From Phytohabitans houttuyneae (GTDB taxonomy: Bacteria; Actinomycetota; Actinomycetes; Mycobacteriales; Micromonosporaceae): a stretch of 64,000 nucleotides of DNA. Positions 10,473 to 19,292 of the stretch are shown here, one piece after another. Positions within the stretch are counted from its first letter, which is position 1; the number at the start of each line of letters is the position of its first letter. The DNA lies in NCBI RefSeq assembly GCF_011764425.1, contig NZ_BLPF01000003.1:930001-994000 (forward strand), given 5' to 3'. The notes beneath the pieces were generated by a model. The model was not told the origin of the DNA and made no database searches. It saw only the letters and a program-made list of their open reading frames with translations. Made by a program: the position numbers and the translations under genes.

Positions 10473-11882
10473 TCAGGTCGAGACGTCGTCTCGGGCCGTT
10501 GCCGGCTGTGCGGGTCGTGGAGGCGTGAGGACCGCGGCGACGAGAGCGGCGACCGCGGCGGCGATGACCGCGACGGTGAAGCCCTTGGTGAACCCCGAGA
10601 GTGTGTCGCCGACGAGGCTGGCGGCCGCCACGCTGGACACGACCGCGGCGCCGCTGGCCGCCCCGAACTCGTGGAATGTGCTGACGATTCCGGAGGCGAT
10701 GCCCGCTTCGTGCGGGGCCACCTGGCCGAGCGCGGTCGCTGAAGCCACGACGAACAGGGCGCCGGTGCCGGCGGCGGCGACCGAAACGCCGACGACGACG
10801 GTCGCCGGGTGGATCGCGAGCGCGGGCAGGGCCATCCCGGCGGCGGCGACGACCAGGCCGATCACCGCGAGGGAACGGGCGCCCAGCCGGCCGATGGCGC
10901 GACCGGTGAGGTGCGCGCCCGCCATCGTCGCCAGCGCGACCGGCAGGAACAGCAGCCCGGTTCGCATGGCACCGTACCCGCGGGCGTGCTGGAAGTAGAA
11001 CGTGCCCAGGAAGAACACCGCGATCATGAGCGCCGTCGCGAGCAGGATGAGGAAGGTGCCGGTCGCCACCGGCCGGCGGGCGAGCAGGCGGACGTCCATC
11101 AGCGGCGAACGGGCACGCCGCTGCCACACCACGAACGCGAGGTACCCCACGGCCGCGAGCAGCACGAGCAGGCCGGTGGTTCCGGTCAGCCAGCCGCGTT
11201 CGCCGGCGGTGATGAACGCGTAGATGAGGGCGCCGGACGACGCGGTGACCAGCACGGCCCCGAGGAGGTCCAGTCGGCCGCCGGTGCCGGCCGCGCCTTG
11301 GCGGGGCAGCATCCCGGCCAGCGCGACGGCGATGGCCAGGCCGATCGGCACGTTGACGAAGAAGACCCATGGCCAACCCGGTCCGGCGGTGAGGATCCCG
11401 CCCAGGAGCACGCCGAGGGCCGCGCCGCCACCGCCGAGGGCCGACCAGACGCCGAGCGCCTTGTTCCGCTCGTCGCCGTCGAAGAGGGTGACGACGAGCG
11501 ACAGCGCCGCCGGGGACAGCAACGCCGCCCCGACACCTTGTGCGATGCGCCCGCCGATGAGCGTGCCGGACGACTCGGCGAGCCCGGTCACCAGCGAAGC
11601 CGCCGTGAAAACCAACAGCCCCGCCAACACCACCCGCTTGGCTCCCACCAGGTCGGCGACCCGCCCGCCGAGCAGCATCAGGCCGCCGAACGCCAGTGCG
11701 TACGCGCTCACCGTCCAGGTCAGCGCCTCTCTGCTGGCCCCCAGGTCGGTTTCGATGTGCGGCAGCGCAATCGCCACCACGGTGACGTCCAGGATCAACA
11801 TCAACTGCGCCACCCCGAGGAACCCGAGGATGCGCCAGCGCAGCGGGTGCGGCGCCCGCTGCTGCGGTGCTTCGTACATCAT
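10473..11882 (-). CDS. MFS drug efflux transporter, DHA2 (EmrB/QacA) family
   Basis: A 469-residue, about 14-helix proton-driven exporter. Family hallmarks are LDVTVVAIALPHI in helix 1, the GGRVADLVGAKRV loop (motif A) at about 75-90 and the helix 5 motif C region (GVLLGGILTAGPGWPWVFFVN). The ATG at 11882 follows GGAGG at 6 bases. It is divergent from a TetR gene, with two identical-architecture operators in the 92-bp gap, which is the usual arrangement for ligand-induced efflux. The substrate is unknown. The gene is intact. Confidence 0.9.
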   Translation of the reverse strand: MMYEAPQQRAPHPLRWRILGFLGVAQLMLILDVTVVAIALPHIETDLGASREALTWTVSAYALAFGGLMLLGGRVADLVGAKRVVLAGLLVFTAASLVTGLAESSGTLIGGRIAQGVGAALLSPAALSLVVTLFDGDERNKALGVWSALGGGGAALGVLLGGILTAGPGWPWVFFVNVPIGLAIAVALAGMLPRQGAAGTGGRLDLLGAVLVTASSGALIYAFITAGERGWLTGTTGLLVLLAAVGYLAFVVWQRRARSPLMDVRLLARRPVATGTFLILLATALMIAVFFLGTFYFQHARGYGAMRTGLLFLPVALATMAGAHLTGRAIGRLGARSLAVIGLVVAAAGMALPALAIHPATVVVGVSVAAAGTGALFVVASATALGQVAPHEAGIASGIVSTFHEFGAASGAAVVSSVAAASLVGDTLSGFTKGFTVAVIAAAVAALVAAVLTPPRPAQPATARDDVST

Positions 11883-11899
11883 GATCTGCCTCCGGCCGT

Positions 11900-11923
11900 A
11901 ACTCGTATGTGTATGTACGAGTT
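11900..11923. promoter_or_regulatory. TetR operator 1
   Basis: AACTCGTA-N8-TACGAGTT is a perfect dyad (11900-11923), 18 bases upstream of the exporter start. Together with operator 2 it shares the core CTCGTA-N8-TACGAG. It is the probable binding site for the adjacent TetR protein. Confidence 0.8.
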
Positions 11924-11941
11924 CAGAAACCAGAGGTTCAG

Positions 11942-11961
11942 CTCGTATATTCCCGTACGAG
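11942..11961. promoter_or_regulatory. TetR operator 2
   Basis: CTCGTA-N8-TACGAG repeats the core of operator 1 exactly 40 bases further on, about four helical turns. It lies 13 bases before the TetR start. The spacing would let two dimers bind on the same face of the helix. Confidence 0.8.
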
Positions 11962-11974
11962 TTAAGATGGCGAC

Positions 11975-12571
11975 ATGTCGACGACCGCAGGCCAGGGCCG
12001 GCGCAGGCGGGCCGACGCCGAGCGCAGCATCGCGCGCATCGTGACCGCGGCCCGGACCTGCCTGGGGCGGGACCCGGCCGCGACCATCGACGACATCGCC
12101 GAGGCGGCCGGTGTGGGCAGGATGACGCTCTACGGCCACTTCCCCAACCGCGCGCTGCTGATCGAGGCCGCGCTGGCGGACGCCATGCGGGCCGGCGAGC
12201 AGACGCTGTCCTGCCTGGACCTCGGTGGGGACGCCCGCGCCGCGCTGACCCGGCTGCTCGCATCCAGTTGGGCGCTCGTGGCCGAGTCGGCGGCACTGCT
12301 CGATGCGGCCGAAGGCGTGCTGTCTCCCGAACGGGTCCGCGAGCTGCACGCCGTGCCCGCCGAGCGGGTGGAGCGCCTCATCCGCCGCGGCCAGGACGAC
12401 CGCGTCTTCCGTGCCGACCTGCCGACCACCTGGCTGGTCAACGCGGTGCACTACCTGCTCAAGGGCGCCGCACAAGAGCAGCGGGCCGGCCGCCTCGACG
12501 CCGCCGACGCCGCCCACGTCGTGACGGCATCCGTACAGTCGTTGCTGGCTGACCCCGCACGGGCGTCCTGA
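11975..12571 (+). CDS. TetR/AcrR-family repressor of the adjacent exporter
   Basis: A 198-residue repressor. The helix-turn-helix is at about 30-58 (TIDDIAEAAGVGRMTLYGHF), followed by an all-alpha ligand domain with low conservation. It is divergent from the DHA2 exporter, and two copies of one dyad operator lie between them. It therefore most likely represses both genes until the exported compound, or something like it, binds. The start is fixed by the ATG right after operator 2. A short basic N-terminal arm (GRRRRADAER) precedes the first helix. Confidence 0.9.
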   Translation: MSTTAGQGRRRRADAERSIARIVTAARTCLGRDPAATIDDIAEAAGVGRMTLYGHFPNRALLIEAALADAMRAGEQTLSCLDLGGDARAALTRLLASSWALVAESAALLDAAEGVLSPERVRELHAVPAERVERLIRRGQDDRVFRADLPTTWLVNAVHYLLKGAAQEQRAGRLDAADAAHVVTASVQSLLADPARAS

Positions 12572-12655
12572 CCGAGGCGGGCGGTGGGCGTGCCGGGCGG
12601 CCCGCCTGGGACATCGGGTTGAGCCGGAGCGCCGTTCTTGACGTAGGTAGAGGAC

Positions 12656-13102
12656 GTGGGTGAATCGCGGACGCCGCTGGTCGCCGAGGTCCACGCCGTG
12701 CGTCGTGGCCTTCTGGCCGCGGCGGCGGCGTTTGTCGGCCGGCTGGTTCTGCTCAGCGCCGTGCTCGGCCTGGTCGCGATGCATCAGCTCGCTGGCTTGC
12801 CGGCCGGCCACTCCCACGACCACGATGCCGCCCCGCGGATCCACGCAGTGTTGGCAGCGACCGATCACTGCCCGCACCCGGACGGGGCGCAGTGCCCGGA
12901 CCGCTTCCACGGGCACCCAGGGCAGGTGTGCCAGCCCCACCAGAGTGGTAATGGCCCGGACGGAATTCCCGCTCTCGCACCGCTGCCCCAAGAGCCCTCG
13001 GAGCCCGCGCTGCTGACCGCCCGAACGGCCGCACGCGAGGCTGGCAACGGCACCGGCTGCGGTCCTCCCCGGCTGTCCGAGCTTTCGCTGCGACGCATTT
13101 AG
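12656..13102 (+). CDS. DUF6153-like small membrane protein
   Basis: A 148-residue protein from GTG 12656 behind AGAGGA. One hydrophobic segment (about 19-42) is followed by an outside part rich in His and Cys (GHSHDHD, DHCPHPDGAQC, GHPGQVCQPHQ), suggesting metal contact. Proteins of this type are often found next to DUF305 genes in actinomycetes, as here. Function is not established. The His/Cys pattern and the neighbour suggest copper or another soft metal. Confidence 0.65.
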   Translation: MGESRTPLVAEVHAVRRGLLAAAAAFVGRLVLLSAVLGLVAMHQLAGLPAGHSHDHDAAPRIHAVLAATDHCPHPDGAQCPDRFHGHPGQVCQPHQSGNGPDGIPALAPLPQEPSEPALLTARTAAREAGNGTGCGPPRLSELSLRRI

Positions 13103-13212
13103 GCCGACCGACTCACGGCAGACCGCCCGCGCCCTCGTTGTGGGTGCGCGGTCGTTGGCTGCCGTCCGCCTTCGTTTCCCAGACGACGAAAACCCAAGGA
13201 GTCGATCAAGTT

Positions 13213-13839
13213 ATGCGTAGCAGTTCAGCCATCCGTCGCGCCGCCGGCGTCATCGCGGTAGCCACCGCCCTCGCCTTTACCGGCGGATGCGGCGGCGACC
13301 ACGACAGCGGCGGGCACAGCACCGACCAGCAGACCGCCGTCTCCGCCGGCGCAAGCGCCGCGACGGACGCGGCCAGGCACAACGACGCGGACGTCGCTTT
13401 CGCCCAAGGGATGATCCCGCACCACCAGCAAGCGGTCGAGATGGCCGAGCTCGCCGCAACCCGCGCGGCGAGCCCGAAGGTGAAGGATCTCGCCGCCAAG
13501 ATCGCCGCTGCCCAGGGGCCGGAGATCACTCAGATGACCGGGCTTCTGTCGGCATGGGGCGCCTCGCCGCCGGTCACCAGTCGTGGTCACGACACGCACG
13601 AAGGCATGCCCGGAATGATGAGCGACGCCGACGTGTCGGCGTTGGAGAAGGCCAGTGGGCGCGGCTTCGACATGAAGTTCCTGGAGATGATGATCAAGCA
13701 TCACGAGGGCGCGCTCCAGATGGCCGCCACGCAACAACGGCAAGGCCAAAACCCGGAGGCCACGGCCCTGAGCAGGAAGATCGAAACAGACCAGACCGCC
13801 GAAATACAGCAGATGCAAGCCATGCTGACGACGGTCTGA
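13213..13839 (+). CDS. DUF305 lipoprotein (CopM-like, ferritin-like fold)
   Basis: A 208-residue exported lipoprotein. The signal peptide ends in a lipobox (LAFTGGC), with the lipid-modified Cys at about residue 26. The DUF305 domain has two copies of the signature: FAQGMIPHHQQAVEMAELA and FLEMMIKHHEGALQMA, whose Met and His residues form the expected metal-binding helices. AAGGAG lies 11 bases before ATG 13213. It follows the DUF6153-like gene by 110 bp. CopM relatives bind copper outside the cytoplasm; that role here is inference. Confidence 0.85.
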   Translation: MRSSSAIRRAAGVIAVATALAFTGGCGGDHDSGGHSTDQQTAVSAGASAATDAARHNDADVAFAQGMIPHHQQAVEMAELAATRAASPKVKDLAAKIAAAQGPEITQMTGLLSAWGASPPVTSRGHDTHEGMPGMMSDADVSALEKASGRGFDMKFLEMMIKHHEGALQMAATQQRQGQNPEATALSRKIETDQTAEIQQMQAMLTTV

Positions 13840-13906
13840 TCCGTTCCGGCGGTGGTCCCAACCGGTGCCATGGGTGGGACTGGCCCAGCCGAGAGCCCGA
13901 CACCGC

Positions 13907-13938
13907 GCGGGGTCCGGGACGACCGTCCCGGACCCCGC
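13907..13938. terminator. Bidirectional terminator hairpin
   Basis: GCGGGGTCCGGGAC-GACC-GTCCCGGACCCCGC is a perfect 14-bp stem with a 4-base loop. It lies between the convergent DUF305 and acylase genes, 67 bases after one stop and 23 bases from the other. Confidence 0.85.
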
Positions 13939-13961
13939 TTGCCCCCCAGTAATGCCTGCGC

Positions 13962-16031
13962 CTACCCGGTGCGCCGCGCCGGCACGAACGCCGTCACCGA
14001 GTCGGTGACGCCGGCGAGGTCCCGCGCACTCTCGCGGATCGGATAGGTGTCGTTGGTGAGCCATCGGCGCAGCAGGTTCTGCTCGAACGGGCCGCCGAGG
14101 TCCTCGCTGGCGCCGCCGGGCAGCGAGTCGACCGACCGCCAACCGGAGCCGGTGGCCTGCGCGACGAACCGCCGGCTCGGCACGAGCCCGATCGTGAACC
14201 GGTCCGGTGCGTCGGCGCGCAACGGATGCCCGGCCACGTCGGGGACGTTCGGGCCGCCGTCGACCGGGATGCCGGGCAGGCCGGGCAGGGGAGAGGTGAA
14301 ACGGTTCCCCTCGGACGGGATCGTGTACGGCGCGCCGAGCGGCGAGCCGATGACGAGCCGGTGCAGCTTGCCCCACCGGTAGTCGCTCTGCCTCGTCGAG
14401 TTGCCGAACGCGGCCGCGAACGCGTCACCCGCGGCCAGCCTCAGGGCGTCGTCGAGGCTCTTGAGCACCAGGTAGTCGCGCCGGTCGGCGGGGTCGGCGA
14501 TACCGGGCACCGCGAAGAAGTCGATACCGGAGCGGCCCACGCCGTGGCGGGTGTCGAAGTCGACCAGCAGCCGCCGCAACGCCTGCAACGCGGAGAAGTC
14601 GATGGCCGTGGGCAGCTGCGGCGAGATTTGCTGGACGTGCCGGTCGAGCACGTTGACCATGAACCGGCCGCGCCACAGCACGTAGATCGTGGCCGCCGCG
14701 CTGTTCTCGACCTCCCGCTGCGACGGCGTCTCGAGGCGGCCGTCGCGCTCGATGGCGTCGTACCCCTCCGGGATCCCCGTCGGGTACGTGTTGTCCCAGC
14801 GGCCGATCCGGCCGGCCGCCTCCACGACGCGCGGGTCCCGGGCCAGCGCGGCCAGCTCGGGCGTGGCGCTGCGCCGGGCCCGCTCCAGCGCGCCGGTGAT
14901 GACCGATGCGAAGTACCGGCCGTCGAGCGTGGTCGTGTCGGCCTGCATCGCGACCACGTCGGCCGCCGTCACGCCACCCTTGGCCACCGCGGCCCGCACC
15001 ATCTCGGTGATCCGGGCGGCGCGGAACCCGTTGTGGAAGAAGCCGAGGTAGTACACGCCGCCGCCGGGCCGGGTCTGGTTGAGCACGTCGTTGTCGAACG
15101 AGTTGGTGCTCGCGTCGTTGTTCGCCGAGACGAGGAACCCGGCCGGCGGGTTGACCAGCTGCGGCATCTCGCGGAACGGCACGATCTCGTACGGCACCGA
15201 CTGGTGCGGCTGGCGGTGGACGACCGGCAGCCACTCGTTGCCGCCGGTGCCGTCGCGCAGCAGGTACGGCGGGTTGCCGTGTACCCGGCCAGCCTGCAGG
15301 TCCTCGCGGACCGGGACCTCGGCGTTGGTGAAGTAGGCGATGTCGCCGCTGACGGTGGCGACGATGAAGTGCTGGCCGCCCATGTCGAAGTGCTGGATCG
15401 CCTCGCGGAAGTCGCCGACGCCCCGCGCGAGGTTGATGCGCCGGAACGCTTCCAGCTCGGCGGTCGGCGAGAACCCGGTGTACTGCACGGACAGCCCGGT
15501 GCCGGCCACGGCGTCGACGGTCAGCAGCGGACCGTTGTTGCGGCGCGGCACGACGAGCGTCCGCGCCGGGATCGCGCCGCCCGGCGGCACGACGTCCAGG
15601 ACGTCCTGGCGCCCGGGTGTGCGCGGGTTGACCCGGAACGTCTCCGGGATGGCCACGACCGGCTCGCGCCTGCCCTTGTACACAGTGGACAGGCCGCTCG
15701 GCGAGGCGGCGTCGGTGCGCACCTGCTCGACGAACGTGTCGGTCACGTCCATCAGGTGCTGGGTCGCGCCGAACGCGAGGTGCCTGTTCTGGCCGAGGAC
15801 GACGAACGGCACGCCGGCGAAGCTGTCGCCCTGTACGTCGTACCCGCCGCCGCGCATGTCGATCGGGTGCCAGACCCCGTCGACATCGCGGACCACGGAC
15901 GCGGCGGCGCGCAGGCCCGGCACCTCCACCCGGCCGGCGACGCCGGCGTGGCCGGCCCCCGCCGGCGACACGACCAGCGAACCGGCACCCAGAACCCCCG
16001 CGCATAACAGGGCGAACAACGATCGGCGCAT
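13962..16031 (-). CDS. Penicillin-acylase family protein missing the alpha chain and nucleophile region
   Basis: A 689-residue exported protein of the Ntn-hydrolase acylase family, with a signal peptide to about residue 27. After the first strand (VEVPGLRAAASVVRDVDGV) the sequence jumps straight to what is normally well inside the beta chain (GGYDVQGDSFAGVPFVVLGQNRHLAFGATQ). The alpha subunit, the spacer peptide and the Ser-Asn start of the beta chain, which carries the nucleophile, are absent. Later beta-chain blocks, including SANNDASTN near the expected oxyanion Asn, remain. Full-length relatives run to about 800 residues. The joint is in frame (DGV|WHP), so the protein can be made but should be inactive as an amidase. 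It is the only gene of its unit. Confidence 0.8.
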   Translation of the reverse strand: MRRSLFALLCAGVLGAGSLVVSPAGAGHAGVAGRVEVPGLRAAASVVRDVDGVWHPIDMRGGGYDVQGDSFAGVPFVVLGQNRHLAFGATQHLMDVTDTFVEQVRTDAASPSGLSTVYKGRREPVVAIPETFRVNPRTPGRQDVLDVVPPGGAIPARTLVVPRRNNGPLLTVDAVAGTGLSVQYTGFSPTAELEAFRRINLARGVGDFREAIQHFDMGGQHFIVATVSGDIAYFTNAEVPVREDLQAGRVHGNPPYLLRDGTGGNEWLPVVHRQPHQSVPYEIVPFREMPQLVNPPAGFLVSANNDASTNSFDNDVLNQTRPGGGVYYLGFFHNGFRAARITEMVRAAVAKGGVTAADVVAMQADTTTLDGRYFASVITGALERARRSATPELAALARDPRVVEAAGRIGRWDNTYPTGIPEGYDAIERDGRLETPSQREVENSAAATIYVLWRGRFMVNVLDRHVQQISPQLPTAIDFSALQALRRLLVDFDTRHGVGRSGIDFFAVPGIADPADRRDYLVLKSLDDALRLAAGDAFAAAFGNSTRQSDYRWGKLHRLVIGSPLGAPYTIPSEGNRFTSPLPGLPGIPVDGGPNVPDVAGHPLRADAPDRFTIGLVPSRRFVAQATGSGWRSVDSLPGGASEDLGGPFEQNLLRRWLTNDTYPIRESARDLAGVTDSVTAFVPARRTG

Positions 16032-16114
16032 CGGCGCCTCCCCTTCGAACCGTCAGTTTCGGCCACAGCTAGTCCGTTGATCGGCAGCCGCCGGATCGTT
16101 TGACGGTCCACAAG

Positions 16115-16165
16115 GTGACGCGCGTCACATACATATGGTGTCGCGGTGTGACGCAAGCCGTCACA
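16115..16165. promoter_or_regulatory. Paired GTGACG dyads upstream of the acylase gene
   Basis: GTGACGCGCGTCAC (16115-16128) is a perfect palindrome and TGTGACG-N5-CGTCACA (16147-16165) repeats the same half-site. They lie 84-134 bases upstream of the acylase start, in an AT-richer spot (ACATACATATGG). They probably bind a regulator that is not encoded beside them. Confidence 0.5.
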
Positions 16166-16194
16166 AGATTGCGCCCCCCGCTGTGGACAGGTGG

Positions 16195-16962
16195 TCAGCG
16201 CGCTCCGGCCAGCTCCGACCGCAGGCGGGCCAGCTCGTCACCGGTGCCGATTGCGGGCCGCCGCTCCGGCTGCTCGGCGTAGTGCCGGATGGTCGCGGCC
16301 AGGAACTCCGGGCTCACGGCCAACTGCCCGACCGGCACGTTGACGCGGGCCGGCGCGGTGTGCGGGTCCGGCGGCCGCAGGAGAAGCTTGATCTTGGCGC
16401 TGAAGCCCTGGCTGGCCGGCGGTGGCGGGCCGCCCGGCAGCAGCTCGCTCCACCGGACTTTCCGCCGTAGGACCATGTACTGGACGGTGAGGCCGGCCGG
16501 CTCCAGGACCAGGCGGGGGCGGTTGCCGAACAGCAGGAACGCGACGGCCGCGCCGGTCACGGCCACGATCGCGGTCGACGACCAGAACCCCGCGTCGACC
16601 GGCCCTTCGGCCAGTGTCGGGCCGATGCCGGCGCCGAGCCAGGAAAGGAGGATCGCCTGCAGGTGCCAGGCGTCTCCGGCCGGTGCGACGAAGGCGGCCC
16701 GGGCGGCGTCGACCTCCAGCACGGCGGGGTACGGCAGAGGGGAGGCGGCGGCGACGTACAGCACCAGCGGGACGCCGATGTTGATCACGACGGCGGCCAC
16801 GGTGATCAAAAGACTCGGAACGGTCGGCTCGATGCCCATTGCAAAGGGGCGGACCCAGATGTCGACCACCAGCCGCCCGGCGAACGCGAGCAGGCACATC
16901 CACAGCGCGAACCAGCGCCCCGCGACCGGTGACATGCCCGCAGGGTAGGGCACCAGGTCCAC
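16195..16962 (-). CDS. Hypothetical membrane protein with PH-like C-terminal domain
   Basis: A 255-residue protein of unknown function. Four hydrophobic segments (about 18-36, 48-72, 100-117, 128-146) are followed by a soluble C-terminal half beginning RPRLVLEPAGLTVQYMVLRR-KVRWSEL. That pattern, a beta-rich start with L-P-GLTV and W-EL, is typical of small bacterial PH-like domains attached to membrane proteins. The alternative start at 16935 would remove nine residues. It stands alone between the acylase and an MFS gene. Confidence 0.6.
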   Translation of the reverse strand: MDLVPYPAGMSPVAGRWFALWMCLLAFAGRLVVDIWVRPFAMGIEPTVPSLLITVAAVVINIGVPLVLYVAAASPLPYPAVLEVDAARAAFVAPAGDAWHLQAILLSWLGAGIGPTLAEGPVDAGFWSSTAIVAVTGAAVAFLLFGNRPRLVLEPAGLTVQYMVLRRKVRWSELLPGGPPPPASQGFSAKIKLLLRPPDPHTAPARVNVPVGQLAVSPEFLAATIRHYAEQPERRPAIGTGDELARLRSELAGAR

Positions 16963-17011
16963 TCAGGACCCTTTCGCGGTCAGGGTGGGGGCGAACCCAA
17001 GATCAAACCGA

Positions 17012-18241
17012 TCAGGACGGGTGCGCCTGGCGGACCGGTGTGGCCAGCCCGGCGAGCGCGACCGCCAGGCAGCCGGCGCCGGACAGCACGAACGTCAGGG
17101 TGGTGCCGTGCTGCTCGGCCAGCCAGGTGAAGGCGGCCGCGCCGAGGCCGCCCAGTGAGAAGTGGATCGTCCAGAACGCCGACGTGACCCGGCCCAGCAG
17201 GTGCTCCGGGGTGACCTGCTGGCGCAGCGACATCGAGCAGATGCCGCCCACGCTCACGCTCGCGAAGTACACCGCGATCAGGGCGCCGACCTCGACGGCC
17301 TGGCCGGTCAGGGCGAGCCCGGCCACCGCGGCGCCGGTGATCACGACGGACCCGATCCAGCAGGCGCCGAAGCCCAGCCGCTCGCGCAGCCGCGCGACCA
17401 CCAGCGCACCGGTGACGGTGCCCAGCGCGCCGGCCATGAGCACGAGGCCGATGGTGCCGTCCGGCTGACCCAGGTCGTGCCGCAGGTGGTAGATGACCAC
17501 GTCGTCGATGCCGTAGGTGAGCAGGATGAACACGGTCAGCAGCGCGGTCAGCGAGCGCAGCACCGGGTGACGCAGCAGAAACCGCGCCCCGGCCAGAAAC
17601 TCGTCCCACGGCCGGCCGGTACCCTCGCCGGCCGGTGTGGCCCGGGCCGGCAGCCGGACGAGCAGCAGGAGCAGCGCGGACAGGCCGAAGGTGGCGGCGT
17701 CGACACCGATCGCCCAGGCCGGCCCCACCCAGCCCGAGATCCCGCCCGCCGCGGCCGGCCCGGCCACCGCGGCCAGCGACGTGCCGGCGAAGATCCGGCC
17801 GTTGGCCCGGGTCACCTCCTCGGTGGGTACCAGGCCGCGCACCGCGGTGACCGCCGCGACCTGGAACGTGATCCCGACCGCGGACGCGGCCGGCAGCAGC
17901 ACGAACAGCGGCCAGATCGGCGGCTCGGGCAGCAGCCAGATCACCGGTACCGCGGCCAGCAGCAGCATCCGGACCACGTCGCAGCCGACCAGCAGGCGGC
18001 GCCGGTCCACCCGGTCGACAAGGACCCCGGCGAACAGCCCGGTGAGCACCGCGGTCGTCGCCATCGCACCGGTCAGCAGGCCGGCGGTGGCCACCGAGCC
18101 GGTCGCGTCCAGGACCAGCAGCGGCACGGCCAGCGTGGTGAACGAGTCGCCGAGCACCGACATGATCTGCGCGGCCCAGAAGGCGTTGAAGCTGCGGTTG
18201 CGGCGCAGCGACGGGCGGGCCGGCTCGGACAGGGTGGTCAC
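17012..18241 (-). CDS. MFS transporter (EntS/MefA-like exporter)
   Basis: A 409-residue, 12-helix exporter starting at GTG 18241 (TTLSEPARPSLRRNRSFNAFW). The FNAFWAAQIMSVLGDSFTTLA first helix and GVLVDRVDRRRLLVGCD motif A loop are typical of the macrolide/siderophore exporter group. It is divergent from the DrrAB-type ABC exporter, with a 103-bp gap in which no clear operator is seen. It may share a substrate with that exporter. An upstream start in the same frame would run into the ABC gene and has no ribosome binding site. Confidence 0.85.
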   Translation of the reverse strand: MTTLSEPARPSLRRNRSFNAFWAAQIMSVLGDSFTTLAVPLLVLDATGSVATAGLLTGAMATTAVLTGLFAGVLVDRVDRRRLLVGCDVVRMLLLAAVPVIWLLPEPPIWPLFVLLPAASAVGITFQVAAVTAVRGLVPTEEVTRANGRIFAGTSLAAVAGPAAAGGISGWVGPAWAIGVDAATFGLSALLLLLVRLPARATPAGEGTGRPWDEFLAGARFLLRHPVLRSLTALLTVFILLTYGIDDVVIYHLRHDLGQPDGTIGLVLMAGALGTVTGALVVARLRERLGFGACWIGSVVITGAAVAGLALTGQAVEVGALIAVYFASVSVGGICSMSLRQQVTPEHLLGRVTSAFWTIHFSLGGLGAAAFTWLAEQHGTTLTFVLSGAGCLAVALAGLATPVRQAHPS

Positions 18242-18344
18242 GCCGCCCAGTCTCACCCAGGCCGCGGCCCGGCAACGAGCCGGGCGGCCGCCGCGTTGCC
18301 GCCGTGTTGCCGTGCTGAAACCGGCACCGGCGATGGTTCGCGGC

Positions 18345-19292
18345 ATGACAGCGAACCTGAACCGGCCCGCGATCGAGGTACGCGGGCTCCGCAAGTCCTA
18401 CGGCGACAAGGTCGTGCTCGACGGCATCGACCTGTCCGTCGCCGAGGGCACGATCTTCTCGCTGCTCGGCCCGAACGGGGCCGGCAAGACCACCGTCGTG
18501 CGGATACTCGCCACGCTGACCAGCGCGGACGGCGGCGAGGTCCGCGTCGCCGGCCACCAGCCGGACCGGGAGCCGGACGCGGTACGGGCCGCGATCGGCC
18601 TCACCGGCCAGTTTTCGGCGGTGGACCGGCTCCTGACCGGCAGGGAGAACCTGCTGCTGATGGCCGACCTGCACCACCTGGGCCGGCGCGAGGGACGCCG
18701 CCGGGCGGCCGAGCTGCTGGAACGGCTTGACCTCGTCGAGGCCGGCGACACGATGGCGGCGACCTACTCCGGCGGCATGCAGCGCCGGCTGGACCTGGCG
18801 ATGACGCTGGTCGGCACACCGCGGGTGATCTTCCTGGACGAGCCGACGACCGGCCTCGACCCGCGCAGCCGGCGAGGCCTGTGGCAGATCATCCGCGAGC
18901 TGGCGGCGGGCGGGGTGACGATCTTCCTGACCACGCAGTACCTGGAGGAGGCGGACCAGCTCGCCGGCCGGATCGCGCTGCTGGACCGGGGCCGCGTGGT
19001 CGCCGAGGGCACGCCGGACGAGCTCAAGCGCCGCATCCCGGGCGGGCACGTCACCCTCCGGTTCGCCGACCCGACCGAGTTGGACCTGGCGGCGCGGACG
19101 CTCGGCGCGTCCGGCCGCGACGACGAGGGCCTGGTGCTGCAGGTACCGCACGACGGCGGGGTGCACGCGCTGCGCGCGCTGCTGGCCCGGCTGGACGACG
19201 CGTCGATCGACGTGGAGTCGCTGACCGTGCACACACCCGACCTCGACGACGTGTTCCTCAGCCTGACCCAGACCCCGGAGGTCGTTCGATGA
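18345..19292 (+). CDS. ABC transporter ATP-binding protein, DrrA type
   Basis: A 315-residue ATPase energising the permease that follows. Walker A GPNGAGKTT at about 48-56, the signature YSGGMQRRLD, Walker B VIFLDEPTTGLDP, and TTQYLEEADQLA, where the usual His is Gln as in the DrrA (daunorubicin exporter) family. The DrrA-type C-terminal domain ends near DDVFLSLT. The start is ATG 18345; ATG 18333 is also possible. Its stop overlaps the next start (ATGA). Likely exports a drug-like metabolite or antibiotic; the convergent SARP gene may belong to the same functional unit. Confidence 0.9.
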   Translation: MTANLNRPAIEVRGLRKSYGDKVVLDGIDLSVAEGTIFSLLGPNGAGKTTVVRILATLTSADGGEVRVAGHQPDREPDAVRAAIGLTGQFSAVDRLLTGRENLLLMADLHHLGRREGRRRAAELLERLDLVEAGDTMAATYSGGMQRRLDLAMTLVGTPRVIFLDEPTTGLDPRSRRGLWQIIRELAAGGVTIFLTTQYLEEADQLAGRIALLDRGRVVAEGTPDELKRRIPGGHVTLRFADPTELDLAARTLGASGRDDEGLVLQVPHDGGVHALRALLARLDDASIDVESLTVHTPDLDDVFLSLTQTPEVVR

